DNA of 64,000 nt from Vibrio coralliilyticus (GCF_024449095.1 NZ_CP024627.1:806001-870000); one strand, 5' to 3'. Shown: positions 27,432 to 36,640, numbered from the stretch's first letter. Notes: generated from the letters alone by a model not told the origin. A program made the numbers and translations.

Positions 27432-28334
27432 ATGACCACCCCTCAAACTGCTATTCTTCCTGAATCGGGACCTTTCGCTCAATATACTTTGTTTAAAGTT
27501 ATCCAAAACCATGCGGCTGTTTTAGAACAGATCCAAGCACTACCACTGCTGGCTGACGAACTTAACCAACAACAGCCGGGGGCGGGGTTAACATTGTCTA
27601 TCGCTTTCACTCAATCTTTTTGGTCACGGTGTGATGTAGCAATGCCAAGTGAGCTGATCGAGTTTCCTCAACTTGGAACAGGTAAGACGGTTGCTCCAAG
27701 CTCTGAGGTGGATGTGTTGATTCACTGCCATTCGAATCGCCATGATTTGCATTTTTATTTGTTGCGCCAGTTTTTGGCTCAAGCATCGGACAATGTCGCT
27801 ATCGTTGATGAAACCTATGGCTACCGCTACCTAGATTCCCGCGATCTGACAGATTTTGTCGATGGCACAGAAAACCCGAAAGAGGCCCAGCGTGAGCAAG
27901 TGGCAATTATCCCTGATGGAGCGCTAGCAGGTGGCAGTTATGTGATGGTGCAGCGCTTTGTTCATGATTTACCTTCTTGGAGCCGACTCAATGTATCTGC
28001 ACAAGAGAAGGTCATTGGGCGAACTAAGCCAGACTCGATTGAACTTGACGATGTACCGGCCGCTTCCCATGTTGGACGTGTAGATATTAAAGAAGAAGGT
28101 AAAGGCTTGAAAATTGTGCGCCATAGTTTACCTTACGGCAGCGTGTCAGGTGAGCATGGTCTGCTCTTCATTGCCTATTGCAATACGCTTCACAACTTTA
28201 AAGTCATGCTAGACAGTATGTATGGCGAGACCGATGGCAAAACTGATCAGCTGCTGCGCTTTACAGAAGCAGTGACAGGGGCGTACTTTTTTGCACCATC
28301 AATGGAGTTGTTGCAGGCCCTCAAACTTAAGTAG
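27432..28334 (+). CDS. yfeX: Dye-decolourising-type heme peroxidase YfeX
   Basis: 300 residues, cytosolic, no export signal. DyP family motif FVDGTENP (142-149, catalytic Asp144 in GxxDG-like context), probable proximal heme ligand His213 (AASHVGR), and IVRHSLPYG (228-236). YfeX oxidises porphyrinogens or dyes with peroxide; claims that it removes iron from heme are disputed. Shine-Dalgarno GAGGAC precedes the ATG. Confidence 0.92.
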   Translation: MTTPQTAILPESGPFAQYTLFKVIQNHAAVLEQIQALPLLADELNQQQPGAGLTLSIAFTQSFWSRCDVAMPSELIEFPQLGTGKTVAPSSEVDVLIHCHSNRHDLHFYLLRQFLAQASDNVAIVDETYGYRYLDSRDLTDFVDGTENPKEAQREQVAIIPDGALAGGSYVMVQRFVHDLPSWSRLNVSAQEKVIGRTKPDSIELDDVPAASHVGRVDIKEEGKGLKIVRHSLPYGSVSGEHGLLFIAYCNTLHNFKVMLDSMYGETDGKTDQLLRFTEAVTGAYFFAPSMELLQALKLK

Positions 28335-28492
28335 CTAGATAAAAGGTAATAAAGCCCGTTTAAAGCTGCTCATCAAACGATTGTTAGGTTTTCAGCCCAG
28401 TGTCTTTTGGGCGGTAATAGGCTAGCTTATAGCGGGCGCTTTTTTTACTGGTTATACTGCTTTCTGTCTTTTCTATCTCACGGCGCCTTGCT

Positions 28493-29923
28493 ATGCAGCT
28501 TTTCAAACGGTCTCTGTTCGTTCTTATCTCTTTGTTCTCATTGCCCTCTTTCGCGTATACACCTGTAGCCCAGTTACCTGAGGGCAGCAGAGCGGCTCTG
28601 CTTGTCGAATCACTTGTTGAACAAGACACGTTAATTGATACGCATAATCGCGAGCTTTTTTTCCCCCCTGCGAGCACATTGAAGCTTGTTACCGCCTTAG
28701 CTGCAAAGTTGGAGTTAGGGGATCAATTTCGCTTTGAAACACAGCTCAAGCGGGTGGGTAAAGACATCGTCATCCACTTTTCAGGAGACCCCACTCTGAC
28801 GACTGAGGATTTAAAGCAATTGTTTGTCGTCGCGAAAAGAAATGGGCTTCGCCATATTGAAGGTGATATATGGTTGGATAACAGTGCCTTTACCGGATAC
28901 GATCGCGCTGTCGGCTGGCCATGGGATATTTTAGGTGTTTGCTATAGTGCACCTGCAACTGCAATTTCTCTTGATGGTAACTGTGTTCAAGCCTCCATAT
29001 ATACTCAAGATGATGGCGATACTCGCGTTTATGTGCCTGAACATTTCCCCATCTACGTAACCACTCAGGCGTTGAGTGTGAGTAAAGACCAACAAGAAAG
29101 TACTCAGTGTGACCTCGAACTTATTTCCTCCCCAGATAATCACTATCAGCTGCAAGGTTGTTTAACTAAACGGATCAAACCTCTACCGTTAAAATTCGCA
29201 GTACAAAACCCAGAGCTTTACACTCAACGTATGTTAAATAATGTGTTAAATCAGCTCGATCTCTCTTTTAAAGGTTCTGTTCGTGTTGGCATGCCAAAAC
29301 ATACTGAAAGTGATGTTCTACTCGCTACCCACAGTTCGTTACCGCTCTCCAAGCTACTTGAAACCATGCTGAAAAAATCAGACAACTTGATTGCGGATAA
29401 TCTGACAAAAACACTCGGGGCGAGATTTTATATTCAGCCGGGCAGCTTCAGTAATGGGACTCAAGCCATTAAGCAAATTATCTTCTCCAATACAGGGGTA
29501 GATCTTGAGTCTACTCCTTTGGCTGATGGATCTGGCTTGTCACGCAACAATCGCTTCACCAGCCATGCCATGGCGAAAATTTTGCGCTATATCTGGCTCA
29601 ACAACGATAAGCTAAAGCTGATCGAATTAATGCCAAAGTCTGGTGAATCTGGCACGCTCAAATATCGTCGAAGTATGCGCAAAGCTCCAGTGAAAGGGGC
29701 GTTTATTGCAAAAAGTGGCTCACTTTACGGAAGTTATAACATGGCGGGATTCGGTTTAGACCATTCAGGAAAACCATCGACGTTATTTGTACAATATGTA
29801 GCAGACTACCTGCCACCAAAGAAAAAGAGCGATGGCAAACCTACCATCGCTGCTATCACTCAATTTGAAACTCTGTTTTATAAAGACATCGTTAAGTTCA
29901 GTCAGGCAATACCTAAGAAGTGA
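28493..29923 (+). CDS. dacB: D-alanyl-D-alanine carboxypeptidase/endopeptidase PBP4
   Basis: 476 residues with a signal peptide (1-21). Class C low-molecular-mass penicillin-binding protein: SxxK at S61-K64 (PASTLKLVT), SDN at 296-298, KSG at 407-409, with the large insert domain between the first two. Cuts peptide cross-links and terminal D-Ala in the periplasm. Its 3' end overlaps the convergent mgtE-like gene by 22 bases, with no intrinsic terminator between them. Confidence 0.96.
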   Translation: MQLFKRSLFVLISLFSLPSFAYTPVAQLPEGSRAALLVESLVEQDTLIDTHNRELFFPPASTLKLVTALAAKLELGDQFRFETQLKRVGKDIVIHFSGDPTLTTEDLKQLFVVAKRNGLRHIEGDIWLDNSAFTGYDRAVGWPWDILGVCYSAPATAISLDGNCVQASIYTQDDGDTRVYVPEHFPIYVTTQALSVSKDQQESTQCDLELISSPDNHYQLQGCLTKRIKPLPLKFAVQNPELYTQRMLNNVLNQLDLSFKGSVRVGMPKHTESDVLLATHSSLPLSKLLETMLKKSDNLIADNLTKTLGARFYIQPGSFSNGTQAIKQIIFSNTGVDLESTPLADGSGLSRNNRFTSHAMAKILRYIWLNNDKLKLIELMPKSGESGTLKYRRSMRKAPVKGAFIAKSGSLYGSYNMAGFGLDHSGKPSTLFVQYVADYLPPKKKSDGKPTIAAITQFETLFYKDIVKFSQAIPKK

Positions 29924-30747
29924 TTCACAACCGTAAAGTAAACCCACATTCCTGATATATCGACAATCGATGCTAACACTGGGCTCACCAACACAGCAGG
30001 GTCCAGCTTAAATGCCCTCGCTAGGATGGGTAACAAGCCGCCTAAAGTTGTCGACATTGTGACCTGAATAAACAGCGCGATAGCAATCGCTAATGCGATA
30101 CTCGTAAGTGCAAAACCTCCCGTTGATGCCCCATCACTAAAGAGCATCACTCTGCCGACAATGACCAAAGCGATTGCTAAAGCCAAACAGAGCGCCACGC
30201 GGCTTTCTTTCCAGAATACTGCTAACCATTGGCGCTTTTTCAACTCTCCTGTTGCTAAAGCCCGTATCACCAAAGTCGCTGCTTGAGTCCCAGTATTGCC
30301 TCCTGCCGCTGCAATAACAGGCATGTAAACTGCTAATAGTACCAGTTGACTTAATGTATCTTCATATTGAGCAATGATTAGCCCAGAAACTATGCCCAGT
30401 AGCGCTAAAGCAATAATCCAGCCGATACGCTGTTTTACGTGCCCCAAAACTGAAGTCCGTAAATAGCTGTTGGATGTTTCCACTTCAGAGTGAATTAAGC
30501 CTAACCGATGCGCATAATGCCGTGCCAGCTTGTCATGGCCCTCGTTTTCCAGCACTGACATTAATTGTTGGACATAACCAATTGAACAGTGGTGCAAGAT
30601 AGCCACCGCCTCTTCAATCGACATTACCGTCAACAAGTGAACTTGCTGGCTTTGTTCGTATTGCAGAAATGCATTACGAGCTGCCCCGATTTCTTCTGAT
30701 GAAAAGTGCGGGGTGTTTTCAATGTATGTATTGCTCATTACCGTCAT
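29902..30747 (-). CDS. MgtE-type divalent cation transporter without CBS domains
   Basis: 281 residues. A short N-terminal helical part (about 14-95, with SIEEAVAILHHCS) replaces the usual large N domain, the CBS pair is missing, and the five-helix transport domain follows (about 108-280). Transport signatures: PVIAAAGGNTGTQAATLVIRA (split about 139-159) and DPAVLVSPVLASIVDISGMW (about 249-268, with the pore Asp). Magnesium is the likely substrate, other divalent ions possible. ATG at 30747 has GGGAG 7 bases upstream; an ATG three codons later is also possible. Long structured leader upstream (see below). Confidence 0.85.
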   Translation of the reverse strand: MTVMSNTYIENTPHFSSEEIGAARNAFLQYEQSQQVHLLTVMSIEEAVAILHHCSIGYVQQLMSVLENEGHDKLARHYAHRLGLIHSEVETSNSYLRTSVLGHVKQRIGWIIALALLGIVSGLIIAQYEDTLSQLVLLAVYMPVIAAAGGNTGTQAATLVIRALATGELKKRQWLAVFWKESRVALCLALAIALVIVGRVMLFSDGASTGGFALTSIALAIAIALFIQVTMSTTLGGLLPILARAFKLDPAVLVSPVLASIVDISGMWVYFTVVNHFLGIA

Positions 30748-31016
30748 GGCGAATCTCCCGATTGGCAGTAGGTAACGACCATCAAGTTACAGAACGTACA
30801 ACACGCCAAACGCATACTGAGTATGAGCCTGTAACTGAGTTCTAGAAAGGAAGGAGAAAAATTAGAGATAGCTTTAGAAAAGAGTCACTCTGCCACTTAG
30901 GCAGAGACGAAGAACGCCAATACCGAAGTGGGGTTATTTTTCTCCCTTCATACTAGGAGGATGGTCGGTATTGTTCATAAAAATCTCCGAATAAACTGCC
31001 AGTTTGGCAGCGCGGG
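30748..31016 (-). promoter_or_regulatory. Structured leader RNA of the mgtE-like gene
   Basis: About 265 bases from the predicted transcript start to the ATG. In transcript order: hairpin P0, CTGCC-N5-GGCAG (31010-30996); the 14-codon reading frame (30978-30934); P1, CAATACCGA (30973-30965, inside that frame) pairing with TCGGTATTG (30926-30918); P2, CTCTGCC-N5-GGCAGAG (30906-30888); a pyrimidine-rich run (30870-30842); P3, AGTTACAG (30836-30829) pairing with CTGTAACT (30792-30785), with an inner CATAC-TCA-GTATG hairpin. CCACTT (30931-30926) can pair with AAGTGG (30898-30893), breaking P1 and P2. P0 and P2 share arms and could swap. No strong T-tract terminator is present; the pyrimidine run suits Rho. 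No M-box features recognised. Confidence 0.6.
30934..30978 (-). CDS. Putative 14-residue leader peptide ahead of the mgtE-like gene
   Basis: MNNTDHPPSMKGEK, ATG at 30978, stop TAA at 30936-30934. A GGAG Shine-Dalgarno lies 6 bases before the ATG, better than many real genes nearby. The peptide has an Asp-His-Pro-Pro-Ser run; consecutive prolines slow ribosomes. Codons 2-5 contribute to hairpin P1 with sequence after the stop, so ribosome position would change the fold. Role by analogy with mgtL and corL leaders, which are known in Salmonella; no sequence homology claimed. Confidence 0.55.
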   Translation of the reverse strand: MNNTDHPPSMKGEK

Positions 31017-31020
31017 CATG

Positions 31021-31050
31021 ATAACAAACCCCAAAATTTTTTACAGTCAA
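31021..31050 (-). promoter_or_regulatory. Sigma-70 promoter of the mgtE-like leader
   Basis: Minus strand TTGACT (31050-31045), 18-base spacer, TGTTAT (31026-31021). Placed after the tyrS terminator, so the leader is transcribed independently. Confidence 0.6.
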
Positions 31051-31092
31051 TTTAATGAAAAAAACACGGGTTATTAGTCAAACTTATCGTAT

Positions 31093-31119
31093 AAAAAAAA
31101 GCGCCAATGTGGCGCTTTT
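31093..31119 (-). terminator. Intrinsic terminator of tyrS
   Basis: Minus strand AAAAGCGCC, loop ACATT, GGCGCTTTT and further T. Lies 19 bases after the tyrS stop. Confidence 0.9.
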
Positions 31120-31137
31120 CATCGCTTTAATCAGAGC

Positions 31138-32325
31138 TTATTGCACGGTAATACGAGCAAATTTACGCTTACCAACTTGGAATACATAAGTCCCAGCTTC
31201 TGGGGAAAACTTAGAATCGGCAACTTTCTCACCATCAATCTTTGCAGCCCCTTGTTTAACCATGCGCATCGCCTCTGAAGTTGAAGCGCACAGCCCTGCT
31301 TCTTTCAAAATATTACTCACAGGAAGACCGGCATCAAAAGCAAATTCTGGCATTTCATCAGGAATTTGGTTCTTAGCAAAACGATTGACGAACTCTTGTT
31401 CTGCCGCATCTGCATCAGCTTCGCTGTGGAAGCGAGCAATAATCTCTTTCGCTAGAGCAACTTTAACATCACGTGGATTCTTACCTGATTCTACCCCCGC
31501 CTTGAGCGCTTGAATCTCTTCAAGAGGACGGAAAGACAGAAGCTCGTAGTAACTCCACATCAAATCATCGGAGATTGACATGATCTTACCGAACATTTCA
31601 CTTGGCGCTTCGCTGATACCAATGTAGTTGTTGGCAGACTTAGACATTTTCTTTTCACCGTCTAGGCCAACAAGTAATGGCATCATAAGAACTGTTTGCG
31701 GTTTCTGCCCATTAGCTTTTTGCAGTTCGCGACCCATTAACAGGTTAAATTTCTGGTCGGTACCGCCTAGTTCAACGTCGGTTTCCATTGCAACGGAGTC
31801 CCAGCCTTGGAGTAATGGATACATAAACTCATGAATAGCAATCGGCTGACCACCGGCGTAACGCTTTTTGAAATCATCACGTTCCAGCATACGTGCAACG
31901 GTCTGGTTAGCAGCAAGGCGAATCATGCCTTCGGCACCTAATTCAGACAACCATTCAGAGTTAAATTGAATTTTGGTTTTCGCAGGGTCTAGAATTTTAA
32001 ATACCTGCTCTTTGTATGTTTCAGCATTACGCAGTACATCTTCACGGCTTAGTGGTGGGCGAGTGGTGTTCTTACCCGTTGGATCACCAACCATTGCTGT
32101 AAAGTCACCAATAAGGAAGGTAACTTCATGACCTAGCTCTTGGAACAAGCGTAGCTTATTGAAAATAACCGTGTGGCCTAGGTGAATGTCCGGAGCAGTT
32201 GGATCGGCACCCAATTTGATACGTAGAGGACGATTTTCTTTTAGCTTTTCAATCAGCTCTTCTTCTGGAATTAGCTCTTCAACGCCGCGTTTAATCTCGG
32301 CCAGTGCAGCTTCAATGCTCGCCAT
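31138..32325 (-). CDS. tyrS: Tyrosyl-tRNA synthetase (TyrZ-like, 395-residue type)
   Basis: 395 residues. Class I synthetase charging tRNA-Tyr. HIGH-type motif HLGHT (about 47-51), KMSKS (about 230-234), tyrosine-pocket GGTDQKFN, and a C-terminal S4-like RNA-binding domain ([19 protein letters not shown]). Length and [11 protein letters not shown] place it in the second, TyrZ-like subgroup rather than the 424-residue E. coli TyrS type; Vibrio often carry one of each. Divergent from the M23 peptidase. Confidence 0.95.
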   Translation of the reverse strand: MASIEAALAEIKRGVEELIPEEELIEKLKENRPLRIKLGADPTAPDIHLGHTVIFNKLRLFQELGHEVTFLIGDFTAMVGDPTGKNTTRPPLSREDVLRNAETYKEQVFKILDPAKTKIQFNSEWLSELGAEGMIRLAANQTVARMLERDDFKKRYAGGQPIAIHEFMYPLLQGWDSVAMETDVELGGTDQKFNLLMGRELQKANGQKPQTVLMMPLLVGLDGEKKMSKSANNYIGISEAPSEMFGKIMSISDDLMWSYYELLSFRPLEEIQALKAGVESGKNPRDVKVALAKEIIARFHSEADADAAEQEFVNRFAKNQIPDEMPEFAFDAGLPVSNILKEAGLCASTSEAMRMVKQGAAKIDGEKVADSKFSPEAGTYVFQVGKRKFARITVQ

Positions 32326-32453
32326 TCTTGTTCACTCCCACAGATTTGGCAAAAATTTGGTAATTTCCCATCTTACTTGAATAGCGATGCTTTTTGAAAC
32401 CAGTTAGACTAAACAGCTGACTATTTTTACTGAATTTTGTAGAACGAACATAA

Positions 32454-33740
32454 ATGTTGTCTATTTTCGCTCGACTTCCATGGATGCACCGAGCCTGTAT
32501 CACCTTATTTAGTGCATTGATTGTCATCGCGCTGTTTCTACCATCACCTCAAGATCTCAGACCGGACGAAAAACGATATAAGGTCGGAGAGCACTATCCT
32601 ATTTCTATCAATGCGGATACATTGGTTTCTTCGCGTTCTGAAAATACGACAGCAGCGTTACGCTGGGAGAAACATACCATAGGTTCTGGTGACAGCATGG
32701 CATTGCTCTTCCAACGTGCGGGTTTGTCATCTCGGCTTCTCTATGATCTCACGACTACCAGTGATGAAATTAAACGACAGCTGACTCGTGTCCGACCTGG
32801 TGATTCATTTCAATTTGGCTTTGATACCAATAATCAGTTGGTTCAAATTCAACGTCAGCTCAGTGCCTACGAAACCTTTTTGATTACCCGTTCAGATAAA
32901 GGCTTTACTTCATCGCTAGACAAGAAGGAAGTGCATTACCAATACAACTATGCAGAGGCCGACATTACGTCTAACTTCTGGAATGCAGGTGTGGGTGCTG
33001 GTTTGACGGCCAACCAGATCATGGAACTGGCAGGTATTTTTGGTTGGGACATTGATTTCGCTCTTGATATCCGCAAAGGAGATCATTTTGAAATTCTTTA
33101 TCAAGAGCGTGTGGTCGAAGGGGAAGTTGTTGGACGTGGCAAGATTATTGCGGCGATTTTTACTAACCAAGGCGATACTTTCAAAGCAATTCTCAACGAT
33201 AAAAATGGCAACTACTACGACGAGAATGGCCGTGCAATGAAGAAAGCATTTTTGCGCTCGCCCCTCGATTTCCGCCGGGTGTCGTCAAACTTTAATCCGC
33301 GTCGTCGTCATCCTGTCACTGGTAAGGTGCGCGCACATAGAGGCACGGACTACGCAGCTCCAGTTGGAACCCCTATTTGGGCGGCAGGCGATGGTATCGT
33401 ACAAAAATCCAGTTACAACCAATTCAACGGTAACTATGTGTTTATCAAACACAGCAATACCTATATCACCAAGTATTTGCACTTAACTAAACGTAAGGTG
33501 AAAACAGGCCAAAGAGTGAAACAAGGTCAAACAATTGGTACTTTAGGTGGTACAGGGCGAGTGACAGGTCCACACCTGCATTACGAGTTTTTGGTCAACG
33601 GCGTGCACAAAAATCCAAGAACCGTTAAATTACCGCAATCTAAGTCTCTGACTGGAAAAGATAAAACGACCTTTATCGCCAATGCTAATTTGAGGCTGAG
33701 TAAACTTGAGCGTTATGGCGATCTACTTGCGACCCGATAA
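32454..33740 (+). CDS. M23 peptidoglycan endopeptidase (MepM-like)
   Basis: 428 residues. N-terminal membrane anchor (about 12-30), OapA/LysM-like middle domains (about 70-230), and a C-terminal LytM domain with intact zinc sites HRGTDYA (His295, Asp299) and HLHYE (His374, His376). All zinc ligands being present, it should be an active D,D-endopeptidase cutting cross-links for wall growth, as Shy-type proteins of V. cholerae. Weak Shine-Dalgarno at the ATG. Confidence 0.88.
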   Translation: MLSIFARLPWMHRACITLFSALIVIALFLPSPQDLRPDEKRYKVGEHYPISINADTLVSSRSENTTAALRWEKHTIGSGDSMALLFQRAGLSSRLLYDLTTTSDEIKRQLTRVRPGDSFQFGFDTNNQLVQIQRQLSAYETFLITRSDKGFTSSLDKKEVHYQYNYAEADITSNFWNAGVGAGLTANQIMELAGIFGWDIDFALDIRKGDHFEILYQERVVEGEVVGRGKIIAAIFTNQGDTFKAILNDKNGNYYDENGRAMKKAFLRSPLDFRRVSSNFNPRRRHPVTGKVRAHRGTDYAAPVGTPIWAAGDGIVQKSSYNQFNGNYVFIKHSNTYITKYLHLTKRKVKTGQRVKQGQTIGTLGGTGRVTGPHLHYEFLVNGVHKNPRTVKLPQSKSLTGKDKTTFIANANLRLSKLERYGDLLATR

Positions 33741-33834
33741 TTCACTCAATAAATGAACCTTATTTGAATGCTATGACAGCAATGGTATCCGTTTAATTAA
33801 GAGAAAATGCTCGTTTTTTTTGGCTGTGAAAGGC

Positions 33835-33860
33835 TAAAGAAAATGGGCTTAGGCCGATAT
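33835..33860 (+). promoter_or_regulatory. Sigma-28 promoter of flaF
   Basis: TAAA (33835-33838) and GCCGATAT (33853-33860), separated by 14 bases; consensus TAAA-N15-GCCGATAA. 38 bases before flaF. Confidence 0.82.
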
Positions 33861-33897
33861 AACAAGTAATCCTATTAAAGAGTGACTATCTACTGTT

Positions 33898-35031
33898 ATG
33901 GCCATCACTGTTAATACCAACGTATCAGCAATGACCGCTCAGCGTTATTTAACCAATGCGACGGACATGTTGAATCAATCTCTGGAGAGGCTATCTTCAG
34001 GGAATCGAATTAATAGTGCTAAAGACGATGCAGCAGGGTTGCAGATCTCCAATCGACTTGAGTCTCAGATGCGTGGTTTGGATGTGGCGATGCGTAATGC
34101 CAACGACGGCATCTCGATTATGCAGACCGCTGAAGGCGCCATGAATGAGACGACCAACCTTCTTCAACGTATGCGTGATCTTTCACTACAATCAGCGAAT
34201 GGTTCAAATAGCCGAGCAGAAAGAGACGCATTACAGGAAGAAATGGCCGCTTTGAATGATGAATTGAACAGAATTGCCGAAACGACCTCTTTTGGTGGCC
34301 GAAAGTTGCTCAATGGCTCATTCACTAGTTCATCTTTCCAGATTGGTGCTAGCTCCGGTGAAGCGGTTCAAGTCTCACTGAAAAACATGCGGTCGGATAG
34401 CTTGGATATGGGAGGTTTTAGTTATATAGCCGCGGAAAAAACAGGCAGTAATTGGCAGGTTTCTCAAGGCAGTCAGATGTTGGTAATGGAGTACACTAAC
34501 GCCCAAGGTCAGCAGGAGTTAATTCAAGTTGAAGCCAAAGTGGGTGATGACATTGAAGAACTGGCTACCTATATCAACGGCCAAACCGATAAAGTCTCGG
34601 CGTCTGTAAATGAAGAGGGGCAGTTGCAGCTCTTTATGGCAGGCAAAGACACTTCAGGCACCCTTTCTTTTTCTGGCAGCCTTGCTACTGAGCTTCAAAT
34701 TGGTCTCGTTGGGTATGAAGCGGTTGATAACTTAGATATTTCCAAAGTGGGTGGTGCCCAGCGGGCTGTCTCTGTGATAGATACTGCACTTAAGTATGTC
34801 GATGGTCACCGCGCTGAATTGGGAGCAATGCAAAATCGCTTTAATCATGCAATTAATAACCTTGGGAATATCAATGAAAACTTGGCTGCATCGAATAGCC
34901 GTATAAAGGACACCGATTATGCCAAGGAAACCACCCAAATGATTAAGCAACAGATTTTACAGCAAGTTAGCACATCAATTTTGGCACAGGCTAAACAGCA
35001 GCCCAACCTTGCCCTTACTTTATTGGGTTAA
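33898..35031 (+). CDS. flaF: Polar flagellin FlaF
   Basis: 377 residues. Filament subunit exported by the flagellar type III system. Conserved D0/D1 ends: [18 protein letters not shown] at the start, [37 protein letters not shown], and [17 protein letters not shown] at the end. The middle (about 170-285) is the variable exposed part. It is the most divergent of the three flagellins here (Met/Met-rich positions such as [11 protein letters not shown]). Name from order flaF-flaB-flaA as in V. parahaemolyticus and V. vulnificus. The ATG has only a weak purine-rich site upstream. Confidence 0.9.
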   Translation: MAITVNTNVSAMTAQRYLTNATDMLNQSLERLSSGNRINSAKDDAAGLQISNRLESQMRGLDVAMRNANDGISIMQTAEGAMNETTNLLQRMRDLSLQSANGSNSRAERDALQEEMAALNDELNRIAETTSFGGRKLLNGSFTSSSFQIGASSGEAVQVSLKNMRSDSLDMGGFSYIAAEKTGSNWQVSQGSQMLVMEYTNAQGQQELIQVEAKVGDDIEELATYINGQTDKVSASVNEEGQLQLFMAGKDTSGTLSFSGSLATELQIGLVGYEAVDNLDISKVGGAQRAVSVIDTALKYVDGHRAELGAMQNRFNHAINNLGNINENLAASNSRIKDTDYAKETTQMIKQQILQQVSTSILAQAKQQPNLALTLLG

Positions 35032-35168
35032 TTATCAAAAAAAGAAAATACTATCGACTGAGTCAGATAAAGCTTTAGCAAAAATAAACGGTTTTCTTTG
35101 TGTTTCTTTGATTTGGTCAATTTTTCCTCTCTTAACACACTTTTTTCAAAAAAAATGAAAGAAAGAGC

Positions 35169-35195
35169 TCAAGATTTTCGAGATTGAGCCGTTAA
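35169..35195 (+). promoter_or_regulatory. Sigma-28 promoter of flaB
   Basis: TCAAGATT (35169-35176), 11 bases, GCCGTTAA (35188-35195); consensus TAAAGTTT-N11-GCCGATAA (6/8 and 7/8). Confidence 0.82.
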
Positions 35196-35224
35196 TAAAA
35201 GTAACTTTGAGAGAACTACTTTGG

Positions 35225-35260
35225 TTTTCCGAGACGTCGGAAACCGGTTACATCGGAAAA
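35225..35260 (+). promoter_or_regulatory. Alternative hairpins in the flaB 5' leader
   Basis: TTTTCCGA (35225-35232, extended by GG on its left) can pair with TCGGAAACC (35237-35245, one bulge) or perfectly with TCGGAAAA (35253-35260). The second arm ends 4 bases before the ACGGAG Shine-Dalgarno. Confidence 0.5.
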
Positions 35261-35278
35261 TCAAACGGAGAAATCACC

Positions 35279-36412
35279 ATGGCAGTGAATGTAAACACTA
35301 ACGTCGCAGCAATGACAGCACAGCGTTACCTAAATAGCGCGAACAATGCACAACAAACGTCAATGGAACGTCTATCTTCTGGCTTTAAAATTAATAGCGC
35401 TAAAGATGACGCCGCAGGTCTACAGATCTCTAATCGTTTGAATGCGCAAAGCCGCGGTCTAGATGTTGCAGTACGTAACGCGAATGACGGTATTTCTATC
35501 GCGCAAACTGCTGAAGGTGCGATGAATGAAACCACAAACATCCTGCAACGTATGCGTGATCTTTCGCTACAATCTGCGAACGGATCTAACTCTAAATCAG
35601 AGCGTGTTGCGATTCAGGAAGAAGTGACAGCATTAAATGACGAACTTAATCGTATCGCAGAGACAACCTCTTTTGGTGGTAATAAACTACTAAACGGTAC
35701 TTATGCGACGAGATCTTTCCAAATTGGTGCCGATAACGGTGAAGCGGTTATGTTGACGTTGAACAACATGCGTTCAGACAACGTTGGCATGGGTGGTACA
35801 AGCTACCAAGCTGCAAATGGTAAAGATAAAGATTGGACCGTACAGGCCGGTGCAAACGACCTCGCTATCACATTGACGGATATAGATGGTCAACAGCAAA
35901 CTATTAATATCAATGCGAAAGAAGGTGATGATATTGAGGAGCTAGCGACATACATCAATGGTCAAACTGATATGGTTAAAGCATCAGTGGACGAAGAAGG
36001 GCAATTGCAAATCTTCGCTGGCACAGACAAAGTCGAAGGTGAAGTTAGTTTTGGAGGCGGTCTGGCTGGTGAGCTAAGCATGGGCCAAGGTCAAGCAGTG
36101 ACTGTGGATAGCATTGACGTAACATCAGTGGGTGGCGCTCAAGAGTCTGTGGCAATTATTGACTCGGCACTGAAATATGTAGATAGTCACCGTGCTCAAC
36201 TGGGCGCGTTCCAAAACCGCTTTAGCCATGCAATCAGCAACTTAGATAACATTAACGAGAATGTGAATGCATCTAAGAGTCGAATCAAAGACACAGACTT
36301 TGCGAAAGAAACAACAGCATTGACTAAGTCTCAAATTCTTTCTCAGGCATCAAGTTCGATTCTTGCTCAGGCGAAACAAACGCCAAATGCAGCTTTAAAC
36401 CTTCTTGGCTAA
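35279..36412 (+). CDS. flaB: Polar flagellin FlaB
   Basis: 377 residues. Filament protein with standard ends: [33 protein letters not shown] and [19 protein letters not shown]. The ATG at 35279 has CGGAG 8 bases upstream and gives the conserved start; a frame 24 codons longer would include the leader hairpin and is rejected. Closest to flaA here; both keep [21 protein letters not shown] (split at 97-117). Confidence 0.93.
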   Translation: MAVNVNTNVAAMTAQRYLNSANNAQQTSMERLSSGFKINSAKDDAAGLQISNRLNAQSRGLDVAVRNANDGISIAQTAEGAMNETTNILQRMRDLSLQSANGSNSKSERVAIQEEVTALNDELNRIAETTSFGGNKLLNGTYATRSFQIGADNGEAVMLTLNNMRSDNVGMGGTSYQAANGKDKDWTVQAGANDLAITLTDIDGQQQTININAKEGDDIEELATYINGQTDMVKASVDEEGQLQIFAGTDKVEGEVSFGGGLAGELSMGQGQAVTVDSIDVTSVGGAQESVAIIDSALKYVDSHRAQLGAFQNRFSHAISNLDNINENVNASKSRIKDTDFAKETTALTKSQILSQASSSILAQAKQTPNAALNLLG

Positions 36413-36426
36413 GTCTGAAAACCTTG

Positions 36427-36456
36427 AAAAAAATCCAGCTTCGGCTGGATTTTTTT
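36427..36456 (+). terminator. Intrinsic terminator of flaB
   Basis: A run, AAATCCAGC-TTCG-GCTGGATTT, T run: a UUCG tetraloop hairpin 15 bases after the flaB stop. Confidence 0.93.
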
Positions 36457-36533
36457 GTATGTATAATTCATTGATTTTAAACATTTTTGTTGTTTTATTA
36501 TGCCTGTCACAGACATTTTTTTAAAAATATCTC

Positions 36534-36560
36534 TAAAGGATATATTTTCTCCGCCGTTAA
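36534..36560 (+). promoter_or_regulatory. Sigma-28 promoter of flaA
   Basis: TAAAGGAT (36534-36541), 11 bases, GCCGTTAA (36553-36560). A GATGCAC (36578-36584)/GTGCATC (36609-36615) hairpin follows in the leader. No sigma-54 GG-N10-GC element was seen here, unlike V. cholerae flaA. Confidence 0.85.
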
Positions 36561-36640
36561 AAGACTGAGAGAAATGAGATGCACCAAAGTGAGGTGAGAG
36601 TCGCTGAAGTGCATCACCCTTAATGCCTAAGGAGATCAAT

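Noticed and set aside
28394..28411. GCCCA/TGGGC hairpin after yfeX as terminator
   Set aside because: Short stem with no T tract following; too weak to call.
30748..31016. Known magnesium riboswitch (M-box) or manganese riboswitch upstream of the mgtE-like gene
   Set aside because: I could not find the conserved loops of either class; the leader instead centres on a short reading frame. A covariance-model search would decide.
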